A DNA stretch of 64,000 bases from the NCBI RefSeq assembly GCF_003967355.1, contig NZ_BIFH01000022.1:1-64000 (forward strand). The letters are read 5' to 3'. This stretch comes from Embleya hyalina. GTDB taxonomy: Bacteria; Actinomycetota; Actinomycetes; Streptomycetales; Streptomycetaceae. The translations under genes were made by a program, and so were the position numbers. The notes under the pieces are model-generated. The model was not told the DNA's origin, ran no database searches, and saw only the letters and a list, made by a program, of their open reading frames with translations. Below, in pieces: positions 1 through 8,461 of this stretch (positions within the stretch are counted from its first letter, which is position 1; each line of letters starts with the position of its first letter).

Positions 1-320
1 TGCCCCGGCGCGCGGGCGTGGGTCCGACCTGCCACACGTGGCTGGAACAAGGTCACGCGAGCGACGCGAGCGAGCACGTGTCGGATGCGATCGCACGGAC
101 TCCGGGACCGGATCCGACCGCGGGATACCTCGGCTCGATATGTCTCGACAGGCATCCGGTCGGGACCGAGACGAAAGTGGGAGCAGTAAATGATCGACAG
201 ACAAGTTGAACTTGCCCGGAGATCGGAATCGGGCACGCATCCATGAAATAACGGCCGCCGTTGCGGAAAGTGGACAGTAGATTTGCCATCCCGCAAAACT
301 ACGCACTAGCCTCCTCGGCC
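1..320. other. Region with no gene recognised
   Basis: The window opens inside non-coding or unreadable DNA. Short open frames on both strands here give Arg/Pro/Ser-rich translations without a recognisable domain. The last ~60 bases should hold the promoter of the membrane-protein gene at 321; no clear purine-rich ribosome site precedes that ATG. Confidence 0.5.
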
Positions 321-833
321 ATGAGCACCCATCTTCATAATTCGGATGCCCGGCAGGGCGCGAGCTCCTCGGGCGGACGCCGCCCGCACGGTAAGGTTTC
401 GTATTTCGGTATCGGCGCCTCGCTGCTCGTACTGCTCGGCTCGTTCCTGCCGTGGGTCGAGGCGTCTTTGGAGGGCTCCGTCGAGACCATCAAGGGAACC
501 GACGGAGACGGTAAATGGACGATGGCCGCCGCCGTCGTCGCGATGGTGCTCTTCATCGTCGGCGTCGTGGCACGGAAGCCGATCATCAGTGGCAGTGCGG
601 CAGTTCCGTCGCTGGTCGCAGTCGTGTTCGGGGCATGGAACATCGCCAATCCCGAGCGGCTGGCAAGGGTTTCCATCGAGGATGAGAGCGGCGGAATGTC
701 ATCCACCGAATTGGACGGACTCCTCCAGCAATTCGACTTCTCCGCGATGGGGGGCCTGTGGATCGTCGTCGCGGGCGCTGCTCTCGGTGTCCTGTTCGGG
801 GTCCTGGCCGCGGCCAAGACAAGGCAGCGTTAG
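321..833 (+). CDS. Small four-helix membrane protein, unknown function
   Basis: A 170-residue protein with about 23 hydrophilic Ser/Gly/Arg-rich residues, then four hydrophobic segments at roughly residues 28-48, 70-89, 95-112 and 143-165. No family is recognised; the layout (short tail, helix ending LGSFLPWV, charged loop, three more helices) resembles the small uncharacterised membrane proteins common in actinomycetes. The ATG at 321 was chosen because it begins a natural N-terminus shortly before the first helix; an in-frame TTG at 261 would add an unlikely leader. It converges with the LysR gene, with a strong hairpin between them. Confidence 0.7.
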   Translation: MSTHLHNSDARQGASSSGGRRPHGKVSYFGIGASLLVLLGSFLPWVEASLEGSVETIKGTDGDGKWTMAAAVVAMVLFIVGVVARKPIISGSAAVPSLVAVVFGAWNIANPERLARVSIEDESGGMSSTELDGLLQQFDFSAMGGLWIVVAGAALGVLFGVLAAAKTRQR

Positions 834-851
834 CCGACCTCGCGGTTAACG

Positions 852-879
852 GCGCCGCCCACCGCTCGGTGGGCGGCGC
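852..879. terminator. Hairpin between convergent genes
   Basis: A perfect 12-bp stem (GCGCCGCCCACC, positions 852-863, with its complement at 868-879) closes a four-base loop GCTC. It lies between two convergent genes, so it probably ends transcription from both sides. There is no marked T-tract, which is normal for high-GC actinomycete terminators. Confidence 0.8.
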
Positions 880-929
880 TTCGGGCGTCGTGAGCGAACC
901 GTTGTCATGGACGCATCGGGCGGGTCACG

Positions 930-1880
930 CTACCGGGCCAGCGCGGCCCACAACATCGAAAGCGGATGGCTGCCATCCCGCGCGGCGTCGTCGCGCCGTC
1001 GAAACGCCCCGGTCAGGATCTGCATCCGCACGGGCGTGTCGTTGACTACGGGAAGCACGCGAAGACCGCCGCCCGTCGCCATTCGACCGTCTCGAACCAT
1101 CTCGCCGATCCCGTGTGTGACCAGCATGCAGCCACGCACGGGCAGTGCGGAGCACAAGAGTTCGAGTCCGTAGGTGACCGCGTCGATCTGGGCCGCGATG
1201 TTCAACTGGCGGCGATGGTCGCCGCCGAACCACCCGCGCAGACAGTCCGCGATCAGACCGTGATCCGGCACCACGAGTGGGAGTTCACGCAAGGCGCTGA
1301 CCTTCACCTCCGGCCCGGGCAGGAGCCGGGTCGAGAGATTGGTGAGGACGGACGGGCCTGTTCTCGAGAACTCCCTCACCTCACAATCGGCGGGTGCCCC
1401 GTGGCCTTCGGGTAGGGCGATGCTGCCGCAAACGAGGTCCACTTCCTTGCTTCGGAGCTTCGGCAGGACATCTTTGCTGCGGACGTGCTCGATCCTGAGT
1501 TCCACGTCCCGCCGTCGGAACTCGTCCGCGACGACCGCTCCGACCGAGGTCAGTGCCCCAAGTGTGAAGCGGGTCGTTCCCACCACCACCAATGCCCCGG
1601 CCCGATCGCGGCACATCCGGATCCGATCGCGCCAATTCTCCAGTGTGTCCCGAGCGGCCTCGACCAGCGCCTCTCCCGTACCGGTGAAAACCACATCCCT
1701 GCCGCGCCCCTGCTTGAGCACCAGTGGCTCGCCGCACAAAGCGCCGAGGTTGCGATTCAGAGTGTCGATCTGTTTTTGCACACTCGACTGGTCACGATCC
1801 AGAAGTCGAGCCGCACGCAGTGCACTTCCGGTATCGCGCACCGCGATCAGGCTTCTGAGTTGATCCAGCGTCGTATCCAT
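930..1880 (-). CDS. LysR-family transcriptional regulator
   Basis: A 316-residue protein with a LysR-type winged helix-turn-helix at about residues 5-65 (DQLRSLIAVRDTGSALRAARLL, then SSVQKQIDTLNRNLG) followed by a periplasmic-binding-protein-like effector domain at about 95-300. LysR proteins bind DNA as tetramers and switch a neighbouring gene on when a small ligand binds. The HTH recognition segment is somewhat unusual (DQSSVQKQ in place of the common QPAVSRQI). The start at 1880 (MDTTLDQL) fits the family; an upstream in-frame start at 1919 would add 13 residues. No divergent target is obvious, because upstream DNA is degraded, so the regulated gene is unknown. Confidence 0.85.
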   Translation of the reverse strand: MDTTLDQLRSLIAVRDTGSALRAARLLDRDQSSVQKQIDTLNRNLGALCGEPLVLKQGRGRDVVFTGTGEALVEAARDTLENWRDRIRMCRDRAGALVVVGTTRFTLGALTSVGAVVADEFRRRDVELRIEHVRSKDVLPKLRSKEVDLVCGSIALPEGHGAPADCEVREFSRTGPSVLTNLSTRLLPGPEVKVSALRELPLVVPDHGLIADCLRGWFGGDHRRQLNIAAQIDAVTYGLELLCSALPVRGCMLVTHGIGEMVRDGRMATGGGLRVLPVVNDTPVRMQILTGAFRRRDDAARDGSHPLSMLWAALAR

Positions 1881-2902
1881 GAGCGGGGCGGGTCCCTGTA
1901 CGGGATCGGATGCGAACATGCTTCACCTTTGCGCAGGGTTCGGATCCGGCGATGTGCGCGGCCAACAACCGCGCGCTTGTCGGAGGATGCGTGAACCACG
2001 AAACAGCGACGGCCGCCGGAGACAGGTCCGCGGTCCTCGTGTCGTGGGACGACGCATCGAGCCGGGTCGCGCCGATGCGGGGACGGCAAACAACGGCAAC
2101 TCTCGGGGCGGGCCGCCGGTCCGACCCGGGTCGGGCCGGAGCCGCCGTCCGGCATCGCGCGATCCCGATGGTGGTTCCGCGGGGTTCACGGATGCCTTTC
2201 GCGTATTCCCGGTCGCGGTAGCCGCCGTCGACGCGCGGGTGACGCAGTCGCGGGAACTTGTTCGCGCAGCGGACGAGGAGGACTGCGGCGTGCCGGGGGA
2301 ACAGGCCCGAATACCAGGTCGAGGTGAGCGTGTACGCGGTCTCCGACACTGCGTCGTGCCCTGTGCGGTGTCGGCTGCTCGTGTCCCCGACTTCCTCATC
2401 ACCATCCTTCACGTGACCCGTTCGCGGCTTCCGCCACCGGGGCTCGAGCCTTCGACCACCCGACACGGGCCCCCGATCGCCGCGCCATGGACCGGCGGCC
2501 CGTCCGAACGTCCATCCTGGATGGGATCGGAACCGGACGACGAGCAAAAAGGCGCCACACTGCCATTCAGGCAGGTCTTCCAGTCGAGTGAGGCACATTC
2601 ATTTGCGAAACGCGGCGAGGGCTCCGAGACGGCCGTTGTCGACCGCGCCGGGACAGCGCTCCGTCGCCTTCCCGCCGCCACGGCGGCGGATCCACCGACG
2701 CGACGTGTTCCTCCTAGTGCCCACGCGGAACGGCCGGCCAGACTGACAACCCGGAGCCGTGCGTCGAGCCCGGCGGGTCGATGCCCGCCGGCGAGCGGCG
2801 GCGCGATCGTCGCGTGCCGTCACCGCACGTGCCTTCGGGTCATGTCCGCGAACGGGTTGTGCCCATGGGCACGCAGACCTTGCCGAAAAGGTGTCGTCAC
2901 GT
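1881..2902. other. Long region without intact gene; holds an IS remnant
   Basis: About 1 kb separates the LysR gene from the glycosyltransferase. Several long open frames cross it on both strands, but they are low-complexity Arg/Pro/Gly translations typical of GC-rich DNA read out of frame. The only recognisable coding trace is an IS5-like transposase fragment on the minus strand at 2164-2292. The downstream end probably contains the glycosyltransferase promoter. Confidence 0.55.
2164..2292 (-). pseudogene. IS5-like transposase remnant
   Basis: The minus-strand translation reads AVLLVRCANKFPRLRH followed by PRVDGGYRDREYAKGIREP. This resembles the DDE catalytic core of IS5/IS1182-type transposases, where a Leu-rich helix precedes FPRLR and a ...ADGGY... 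motif containing the catalytic Asp. Nothing recognisable as transposase continues in the same frame on either side and no terminal inverted repeats were seen, so this is a short decayed fragment. The assignment rests on about 40 residues and is moderate. Confidence 0.4.
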
Positions 2903-3730
2903 ATGTCCCGAGCCGACCTCCCGACCCGCGCGTGGGATCTGAACCATCCGATGTTGTCCGTCCTGACGGCGGTTCACGACGACGCGGTGCGGTTTCTCCC
3001 GGCGGCCGCCGCGTCGTTGGCCGAACAGATGGTCCCCGTGCACTGGATCATCTGCTTCGACGGGGACACGGTCCCTGCGGCGGTGCGCGATCTGGTCGAC
3101 CGGAAATGCCGAAAGCCTGTACCGCACCTGACACTTGTCGCCGCCGGCGGCACGTCCGGGCCGGCCACCGCGCGCACCGTGGCGCTGGGTCGGGTCGGGA
3201 CGCCGTGGACCGCGGTACTGGACGCCGACGACGTCTGGCTCCCCGGCGGCCTGGACACCCTGTTCGAGACCGCGGTTCGCACCGGGGCCGCCTGGTGCGC
3301 CGGACGGTCCGTGGACCTGGTCGACGGACGAAGGGTGGATTTCCCTGACCATCTGCCTCGCGGTCCGGTGGCGCCGGGAGCCGTGCTCGAGGCACGCGAA
3401 CTGCTCGGATTCATGCCGTTCGTCGGCGCAGCGATGGTCTGGCGGACGCGGACGTTGTGGGAGATGGGCGGCTGGCCCGCGTTGCCCGCCTGCGAGGACA
3501 GCGTGCTGATCCTGGCCGCGAACGAGGTGCACGAGGGCTACTACCAAGCCGGCGAGCCCGTGTACGGATACACGAAGTACGAGGGCCAGACGACGTCGCT
3601 TCCCGAGCACGCGATGCGGCAGCGCATCGCGGCGACGCACTATCACCGCCGGATCGCCGCCCTGCGCGACGCGGTGCGCCCTCCACTCGGGTCGCCGGCC
3701 GGTCGGCAGGAAGTCGGGAGCGACGGGTGA
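2903..3730 (+). CDS. Family 2 glycosyltransferase
   Basis: A 275-residue GT-A fold protein. Near the N-terminus MLSVLTAVHDDAVRFLPAA matches the opening strand and helix of GT2 enzymes; residues 107-110 are DADD, the metal- and nucleotide-sugar-binding DXD motif; PACEDSVLILAA near residue 195 matches the ...ED... acceptor-side motif carrying the likely catalytic base. No membrane helix or signal peptide is present, so it is probably cytosolic. GT2 enzymes move a sugar from an NDP-sugar to glycan, lipid or small-molecule acceptors; the acceptor cannot be told. The ATG at 2903 was chosen over upstream GTG/ATG codons because homology-like sequence begins there. It stands alone, with no sugar-nucleotide genes nearby. 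Confidence 0.85.
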   Translation: MSRADLPTRAWDLNHPMLSVLTAVHDDAVRFLPAAAASLAEQMVPVHWIICFDGDTVPAAVRDLVDRKCRKPVPHLTLVAAGGTSGPATARTVALGRVGTPWTAVLDADDVWLPGGLDTLFETAVRTGAAWCAGRSVDLVDGRRVDFPDHLPRGPVAPGAVLEARELLGFMPFVGAAMVWRTRTLWEMGGWPALPACEDSVLILAANEVHEGYYQAGEPVYGYTKYEGQTTSLPEHAMRQRIAATHYHRRIAALRDAVRPPLGSPAGRQEVGSDG

Positions 3731-3916
3731 TCCCGAGACTCCGGTGCCCCCCGAACGAGCCCGCGCGGCTTCCCGCGTCCCGGCTCGGTGACGGAACATG
3801 TCCCGCCGACGGCAATGGGTCGCGGTGTACGGCACCGCAGGCGGGTCGCGACCTTTCGCTCCGGTCGTGGCCGTTCCCGTGACGCCGATCCACATCGATG
3901 GAGACCCGGCCGTTCG

Positions 3917-4678
3917 TCACGTCGGTGTCCAGGGCAGGGTCACCCACGGACTGCGCGGGTCGCTGGTGAGGCGGTGGTGGGCCGTGAGTACCTCCTGGTA
4001 CCAGGATCCGTACTTGTCGCCGTCGAACCACAACACGCGTCCCAGTGCGTACCCGGCCGAGAACGCCTCCCACGTGCCGTAGACGGCGCGGCACAAACGA
4101 CCCGCTTCGGCCACCTTGGGTACTGCCTCGGCTGTTGTGCAGTAACCCGCGCCCACCGCCCAACGGGCCATGGTCACCGCGCGGGCGAAGTCGAACGCCG
4201 CCACGGAGGTGACCACTTCGCCCGGCGCAAGCAGACCGTCGGCTCGGAAACGCTCCTCGTAGCGGAGGATACGCCCGATCGGGTCGGGTGACTCCTGACG
4301 ATCGGACACCTCCGGTACGGCGGTGGGGAGCAGCCTTTCCGTTTCGAGTCGCCAACGCGCCGGATCCGCGTAGCGGTGCCGATTGCGCAGGTCCAAGGCT
4401 AGTTCGGCATCCTTGGGAATATGGTTTGCCCGGAACAGGCTCGCGGTGGCCCGCTCCCATCCGTGCGTATCACGCACGCCCCACATGAGGTCCAGTGAGG
4501 TTCGGTCACGGCGTGGGCCCTCGAAATATGGCCCGATCTTGTTCCAGGCGACCCGGTTCACGATCGAGAGATGCACCCCACATCCCAGTCCGAAGGCAAT
4601 CGGACCCTGGTGGTAACCGTCGTCGTCGGTGATCACGGCTTCCGGTCCGGGCTGCTTCTTCCGTCGTCCGAACACCAT
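3917..4678 (-). CDS. DUF1266 domain protein
   Basis: A 253-residue soluble protein. Residues ~165-235 (FDFARAVTMARWAVGAGYCT through YGTWEAFSAGYALGRVLW) match the DUF1266 pattern of an aromatic/Trp-rich helical region ending in a Gly-Arg-x-x-Trp motif. Family members are widespread in bacteria and uncharacterised; in actinomycetes some occur near toxin or polymorphic-toxin loci, but nothing here supports that. The ATG at 4678 is preceded by a strong AAGGAGAAGAGAG ribosome site. It lies downstream of the minus-strand lipoprotein gene with a 192-bp gap, so co-transcription is possible but unproven. Confidence 0.8.
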   Translation of the reverse strand: MVFGRRKKQPGPEAVITDDDGYHQGPIAFGLGCGVHLSIVNRVAWNKIGPYFEGPRRDRTSLDLMWGVRDTHGWERATASLFRANHIPKDAELALDLRNRHRYADPARWRLETERLLPTAVPEVSDRQESPDPIGRILRYEERFRADGLLAPGEVVTSVAAFDFARAVTMARWAVGAGYCTTAEAVPKVAEAGRLCRAVYGTWEAFSAGYALGRVLWFDGDKYGSWYQEVLTAHHRLTSDPRSPWVTLPWTPT

Positions 4679-4870
4679 CTCTCTTCTCCTTCCCTTGGGC
4701 GCGCACTGTCACCGTCGGCGTGATCGACAGGAGTGGGTGGTCATCGCATCGCCGACCGAGGCGCGTGGGTCCTCTCCGGTCACCAATGATGCGGAGGTCG
4801 TGAATGACGGGCACGGCGCGCGTGGCCGTGCGCCGCTGCCGGAGGCGGGACCCGCCCGATCACCGGGCGG

Positions 4871-5563
4871 TCAGCGACGCCACTCGATGGGCGCCGACTT
4901 GAAATCCGGCATGGGGTAGGCGATGGCGTCGAGCGACGTGGACGCCGGCAGCAGGAACGTTCGGCAGTCTTCGTGTGCGACGTTCTTCGTGAACGCGGCG
5001 AAGGTGGAGGTTGGACACTTCTCGAGCTTCCCGAACAGGATCGCGGGCGAGGTTCGTTGCTTGTGATCATCGACGGCCTGAAGCGCGGCTTCCGGTCCGG
5101 TGTAGGAGAGGTCGCTGTCCGAGACGTTGGTGTAGGAGACCCGTACGTAGTACGGGACGGCGCTCTTTTGTTCTTCCTTCAACGTGAACCCGCTCTGCAC
5201 GAGGTCTTGGATCGATCCTTTCTCGATCGTGATGGGCTTGATGCGCACGAGCCCTTTCTTGGTGCCCGACGTGACTTCGACGACGGCTGATTCACCCAGC
5301 TTCAGGCGGGTGCCGGCCTTGGTGAGCGTGGTGTCGCCGGACGACGCGCCACTCGAAGGTTCCAACGACCGGGAACTCGGCGGCGCGTCGGCGGGGGAGG
5401 CGACGGACGCGTCACTGCGTTCCGCCGCGGTCGGACTGTGCGCCTCCTCGGCCGTCTCGTGGCTCCGGTCGGCCACCTTCCCACCGTCCCCACCACTCCC
5501 ACAACCGGAGGCGAGCACACTCAGCACGGCGACCGAGGCGGCCACCATAGTTCGCATCTTCAT
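4871..5563 (-). CDS. Secreted lipoprotein, DUF4352-like fold
   Basis: A 230-residue lipoprotein: basic n-region, hydrophobic core and lipobox LASGC with the acylated cysteine at residue 21. A Ser/Ala/Pro-rich linker (about 22-75) leads to a domain at about 80-228 containing VPYYVRVSYTNVSDSDLSYTGPE, the pattern of immunoglobulin-like DUF4352 domains in Gram-positive lipoproteins. It should sit on the outer face of the membrane. Two further cysteines (CPTSTF and HEDC) may form a disulfide. No enzymatic motif is visible and the partner is unknown. Confidence 0.8.
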   Translation of the reverse strand: MKMRTMVAASVAVLSVLASGCGSGGDGGKVADRSHETAEEAHSPTAAERSDASVASPADAPPSSRSLEPSSGASSGDTTLTKAGTRLKLGESAVVEVTSGTKKGLVRIKPITIEKGSIQDLVQSGFTLKEEQKSAVPYYVRVSYTNVSDSDLSYTGPEAALQAVDDHKQRTSPAILFGKLEKCPTSTFAAFTKNVAHEDCRTFLLPASTSLDAIAYPMPDFKSAPIEWRR

Positions 5564-5796
5564 ACACCATGATCAGTGCGGACTCGATGTGGACAACTAG
5601 GAAAATCACGCCCGCCCACGAAGCTGTCCACCCGACACCGCGTCCCCCTGCACCACCGCGAAAAGCCGCTCGAATCAGTCGCCGACGCTGTCGGGGGCAA
5701 TTCGGACAGTGTCCGCAACGGGCGCAGGAACCCGACCCGGTCCGTCTCGGACAGCCGAGCCGACAGCCGAGCCGGCAGCCGTTCCTCCCATTGCGT

Positions 5797-5960
5797 CGAC
5801 ATGTCCTGCTGCTGCTGTTGGCGACCGTGCCGCTCGACACCGAAACCGATGTTCGGCTGTGGAATGCGCTGCTCGACGCAGGCAGTCCGGAGCTGTTCGG
5901 GGAACGGGCCGTGGCCATCGCGTACAAGGATGCCCGGCACGACTGGCGCATGAGAAAGTC
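5797..5960 (+). pseudogene. Possible TetR C-terminal remnant
   Basis: The plus-strand frame reads LLLLLATVPLDTETDVRLWN and continues for about 30 residues. TetR-family ligand domains often have a Leu-rich helix followed by a ...LPLDEERR...VWLAF... segment, and this fragment has the same order. No DNA-binding domain precedes it and the frame degenerates on both sides. If real, it is a decayed tail of a regulator; the identification is weak. Confidence 0.25.
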
Positions 5961-6014
5961 GGCGACGGCAGGGCGAATCAGGCTCCGCGGCCTCCTGCTG
6001 GGCGCGCCTGCTGG

Positions 6015-6791
6015 TTACCCGACGCCACGGGCGCCGTGGGGCTGCGCGCACGCCCGAAGTGCCAGCCACATGTCGAATCTGGCCAACGGATCGGTGGAGA
6101 GAGGCTGTCCGAGCGCGTCGTCCATGCGCTTGATTCTCTTGCGCAGACCCGCCTCGGTGACGCCCAGGGCCGAGGCGGCAGGAGCATTTCGAGCCCCGCT
6201 CTCGATCCACGTCACGAGGGTATGGATCCCGGTTTCGGAGGGCAGTTGTGCAAGTGGGTGAAGCCGCCTTCGTGCCCAGGCACGCACGGTGGGTAAAGTC
6301 ACGAGTTCGCTCGGCAGGCCGGGTGCCATCGCCACAGGAGCCCAGGCGGGCTCGTGGGATGCGTGGTGGATGCGAAGGGCCAGCGAAAGGGTCGCCTTGG
6401 TGGCCAGGTTCGTCGTGTCGAGTCCGAGCAGGTCACCGAGCAGGCGAACGCGGTTGATGAGGGTGTTGCGGTGGATCCCCAACACCCGGTGAGCCGGGGT
6501 TGGCGAGTGGAGCCACACGGACAGGGAGGCAACCAACGTCGGCACGTCCAATCGATGGACCCCCTCCGCTGCGGACAGTGGCCCGAGGAGGGAACGCGCC
6601 CAGGGAAGTCCACGATCGATCATCAGCACGGCCGGATCTCCATCCGCCCCGTGCGGCCTCCACCCTCGACGATCGATCCGCGCGAAGTCGCGGGCCGGGT
6701 GGTCCTGTTGGAACACCGAGTCGATCGCGAAACCAACGGAGTAGGTCCCCTCGCCCCGTGGCCTGCCGACTCGGTCCAACGCCTCTCGCAT
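6015..6791 (-). CDS. PucR-type helix-turn-helix regulator, truncated
   Basis: A 258-residue reading frame carrying two HTH-like units. Residues ~65-140 (LPWARSLLGPL through HRVLGIHRNTLINRVRLLGDLLGLD) match the PucR/CdaR C-terminal HTH domain, which reads ...LGxHRNTLxxRLxRIxxLLG. A second unit near 205-235 (NAPAASALGVTEAGLRKRIKRM) has similar spacing. Full-length PucR-like regulators are usually 400-600 residues with an N-terminal sensory domain, so the 5' part is probably missing. Upstream frames give no recognisable sensor domain. It may be a pseudogene or a shortened DNA-binding protein. Confidence 0.55.
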   Translation of the reverse strand: MREALDRVGRPRGEGTYSVGFAIDSVFQQDHPARDFARIDRRGWRPHGADGDPAVLMIDRGLPWARSLLGPLSAAEGVHRLDVPTLVASLSVWLHSPTPAHRVLGIHRNTLINRVRLLGDLLGLDTTNLATKATLSLALRIHHASHEPAWAPVAMAPGLPSELVTLPTVRAWARRRLHPLAQLPSETGIHTLVTWIESGARNAPAASALGVTEAGLRKRIKRMDDALGQPLSTDPLARFDMWLALRACAQPHGARGVG

Positions 6792-7679
6792 TATTCGACT
6801 TCGTCACTTTCACGCCGGGGAGTGGGCTCACACGCAGGTGCTCGTCGGCCTTTCGGACGAGTCCCGGACCGCCATCGGCTCGGTGTTGCCCAGACTCCCG
6901 GACCACCCATGGGACTCATAGGAAAATGCCGTCGTCATGGCCCGAAAGCGTGGTGGCCGGGGTCGGGTCCGTCTGGTGGAAGGGGCCGACGTCGCGCACG
7001 TCCCGGTGGCGTCTCGCACCGCAACAATCTTGAAGGCGCATCGATTCGGGAAGTTTGCCGATCGTGGCCGCCCTCGGATGGGGTGGTCGCCACGGCCGGT
7101 CCCTCGCCATGGGCCCGCTCTGGGGTCGCCCGCCGGGTGCGAAGTCGGAACGTCGAAGCAGTCCGAATCGATGGGCCCTCGTGGGGGCTCCCGTCGACCA
7201 GTGCTCGTCGAGCCCGCTTCGTTTACCCGGGCTCCGTCAGACCGCCTCGACGACGCGGCCCGCGCGGCGCCTCTTCGCTCATCCCGTTCACCCGGCGCCA
7301 TGCGGCGGTCAGTTGCGCACGGTTGGTCGACGAGCCCGCAATGGTTGCGCAAGCGACACGACGGCGTCGACCCACCCTCGGAGGGCGAATAGGACGGTGT
7401 CTCGAAGGCGGAGCCTCCCCTTGAGCCGCCCCCGAGAGCACGTCGCGGCCCGGATGGGACATCACCCGCGCCGGGCCGGTCGGACGACCAGTCGGGCACG
7501 ACGAGTCGTGGGGGCGGGTCGAGACCGCACGCCGTCCGAAGCGGGTGCGTCCCCGCGACTGAACCCGACCCTGATGCCTGGGTAGTGGCTTCTGGGTCGC
7601 CTCGGGGCGCGTAATGGACGGTGGACTCGGGCCGTTTTCCGTGCTGTCACCCGATGTGCGTCATTCCATTGCCCTCTCG
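6792..7679. other. Region without intact gene upstream of GntR operon
   Basis: About 890 bp with open frames on both strands but no recognisable protein. The part next to 6791 may be the degraded 5' half of the PucR-type gene. The last 60 bp hold the promoter of the GntR gene: a TTGCCC hexamer at 7669-7674 and a TACATT hexamer at 7692-7697, spaced 17 bp apart. Confidence 0.5.
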
Positions 7680-7703
7680 GCATGCAATGTATACATTGCA
7701 TGC
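7680..7703 (+). promoter_or_regulatory. 24-bp perfect palindrome, likely GntR operator
   Basis: The 24 bases are an uninterrupted palindrome with half-site GCATGCAATGTA. They end immediately before the GntR ATG at 7704. The inner TACATT (7692-7697) is 17 bp from a TTGCCC at 7669-7674, so the palindrome covers the likely -10 element and transcription would begin at or next to the ATG. FadR/GntR dimers bind such symmetric sites, so this is probably the autoregulatory operator of a leaderless transcript. Confidence 0.75.
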
Positions 7704-8390
7704 ATGACGACGGAGCGCACCGAATCGACGAACGAGCTGAGCGCCGGCGAGGCCACCTACCGCAAGCTCAGGGCACTGATGTTGTCCGGGCGCTTCGCAC
7801 AGGGGGATCGCCTCGCGGAACTGGAGCTCAGCGAGGAGCTCCGAGTCAGCCGTACGCCCGTTCGCGAGGCCCTGCGCCGATTGCAGGCGGACGGTCTGGT
7901 CCGACCCAGCGGACGTGGCGTCGTCCTGGCTTCGTTGCCCGCCGCGCACGTCGGGCACTCCTACCGACTCCGCGCCTCGCTGGAGTCGCTGGCCGCCCGG
8001 CTGTCCGCCGAGCGACAGGCGGCCGGACACATCGCCCCGTCCGAGATCGTGGCGCTGCGCGGCACGGCGAGCGCGATGGAGGAGGCCACTCGGGCGCTGG
8101 ATCTCCCGGAGATGACCCGCTCCAACCTCGAACTGCACCGGGCGATCGCGACGCTGAGCGGGAACCCGCTGCTCGAGGAGGCTCTGGGGCGGCTGTGGGA
8201 TCGCATCGCGGTCTCCAGCCTGAGCAACCTGCACGACGCACAGTGGGCGCGGGAGGCGCTCGTTCAGCACGGACAACTGCTCGACGCGATCGCGGCCGGC
8301 ACCCCGGACGCGGCCGACGAGATCGCCGGTCGCCATGTCATGTGCGCGGCGCGGGTGTACGAGCGTCACACATCCCAGTCGGACGACTGA
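7704..8390 (+). CDS. GntR-family (FadR subgroup) regulator
   Basis: A 228-residue regulator. Residues ~15-80 form the winged HTH: YRKLRALMLSGRFAQGDRL, LSEELRVSRTPVREALRRL, then the wing DGLVRPSGRGVVLAS. Residues ~85-225 form an all-helical FCD ligand domain; HRAIATLSGNPLLEEAL is typical of its metal/ligand pocket, with other likely ligand residues in YRLRASLE and VQHGQLLDAI. The ATG at 7704 abuts the palindromic operator and has no ribosome site, consistent with a leaderless message. It heads the catabolic operon that begins 71 bp downstream and probably represses it until the substrate or an intermediate binds. The inducer is unknown. Confidence 0.9.
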   Translation: MTTERTESTNELSAGEATYRKLRALMLSGRFAQGDRLAELELSEELRVSRTPVREALRRLQADGLVRPSGRGVVLASLPAAHVGHSYRLRASLESLAARLSAERQAAGHIAPSEIVALRGTASAMEEATRALDLPEMTRSNLELHRAIATLSGNPLLEEALGRLWDRIAVSSLSNLHDAQWAREALVQHGQLLDAIAAGTPDAADEIAGRHVMCAARVYERHTSQSDD

Positions 8391-8461
8391 ACCGCCGCCG
8401 TCGGCGCACGTCTACGCCCTCGGCCCCGGTCACGCCGTCCTTCGATCAGGAGGCGAACGTG

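Noticed and set aside
1879-3348. A 489-codon plus-strand open frame
   Set aside because: Arg/Pro/Gly-rich with no domain; it crosses an IS remnant and overlaps the glycosyltransferase in another frame. Long chance frames are common at this GC content.
3411-4460. A 349-codon minus-strand open frame overlapping the DUF1266 gene
   Set aside because: Low-complexity translation in a different frame from the well-supported DUF1266 protein.
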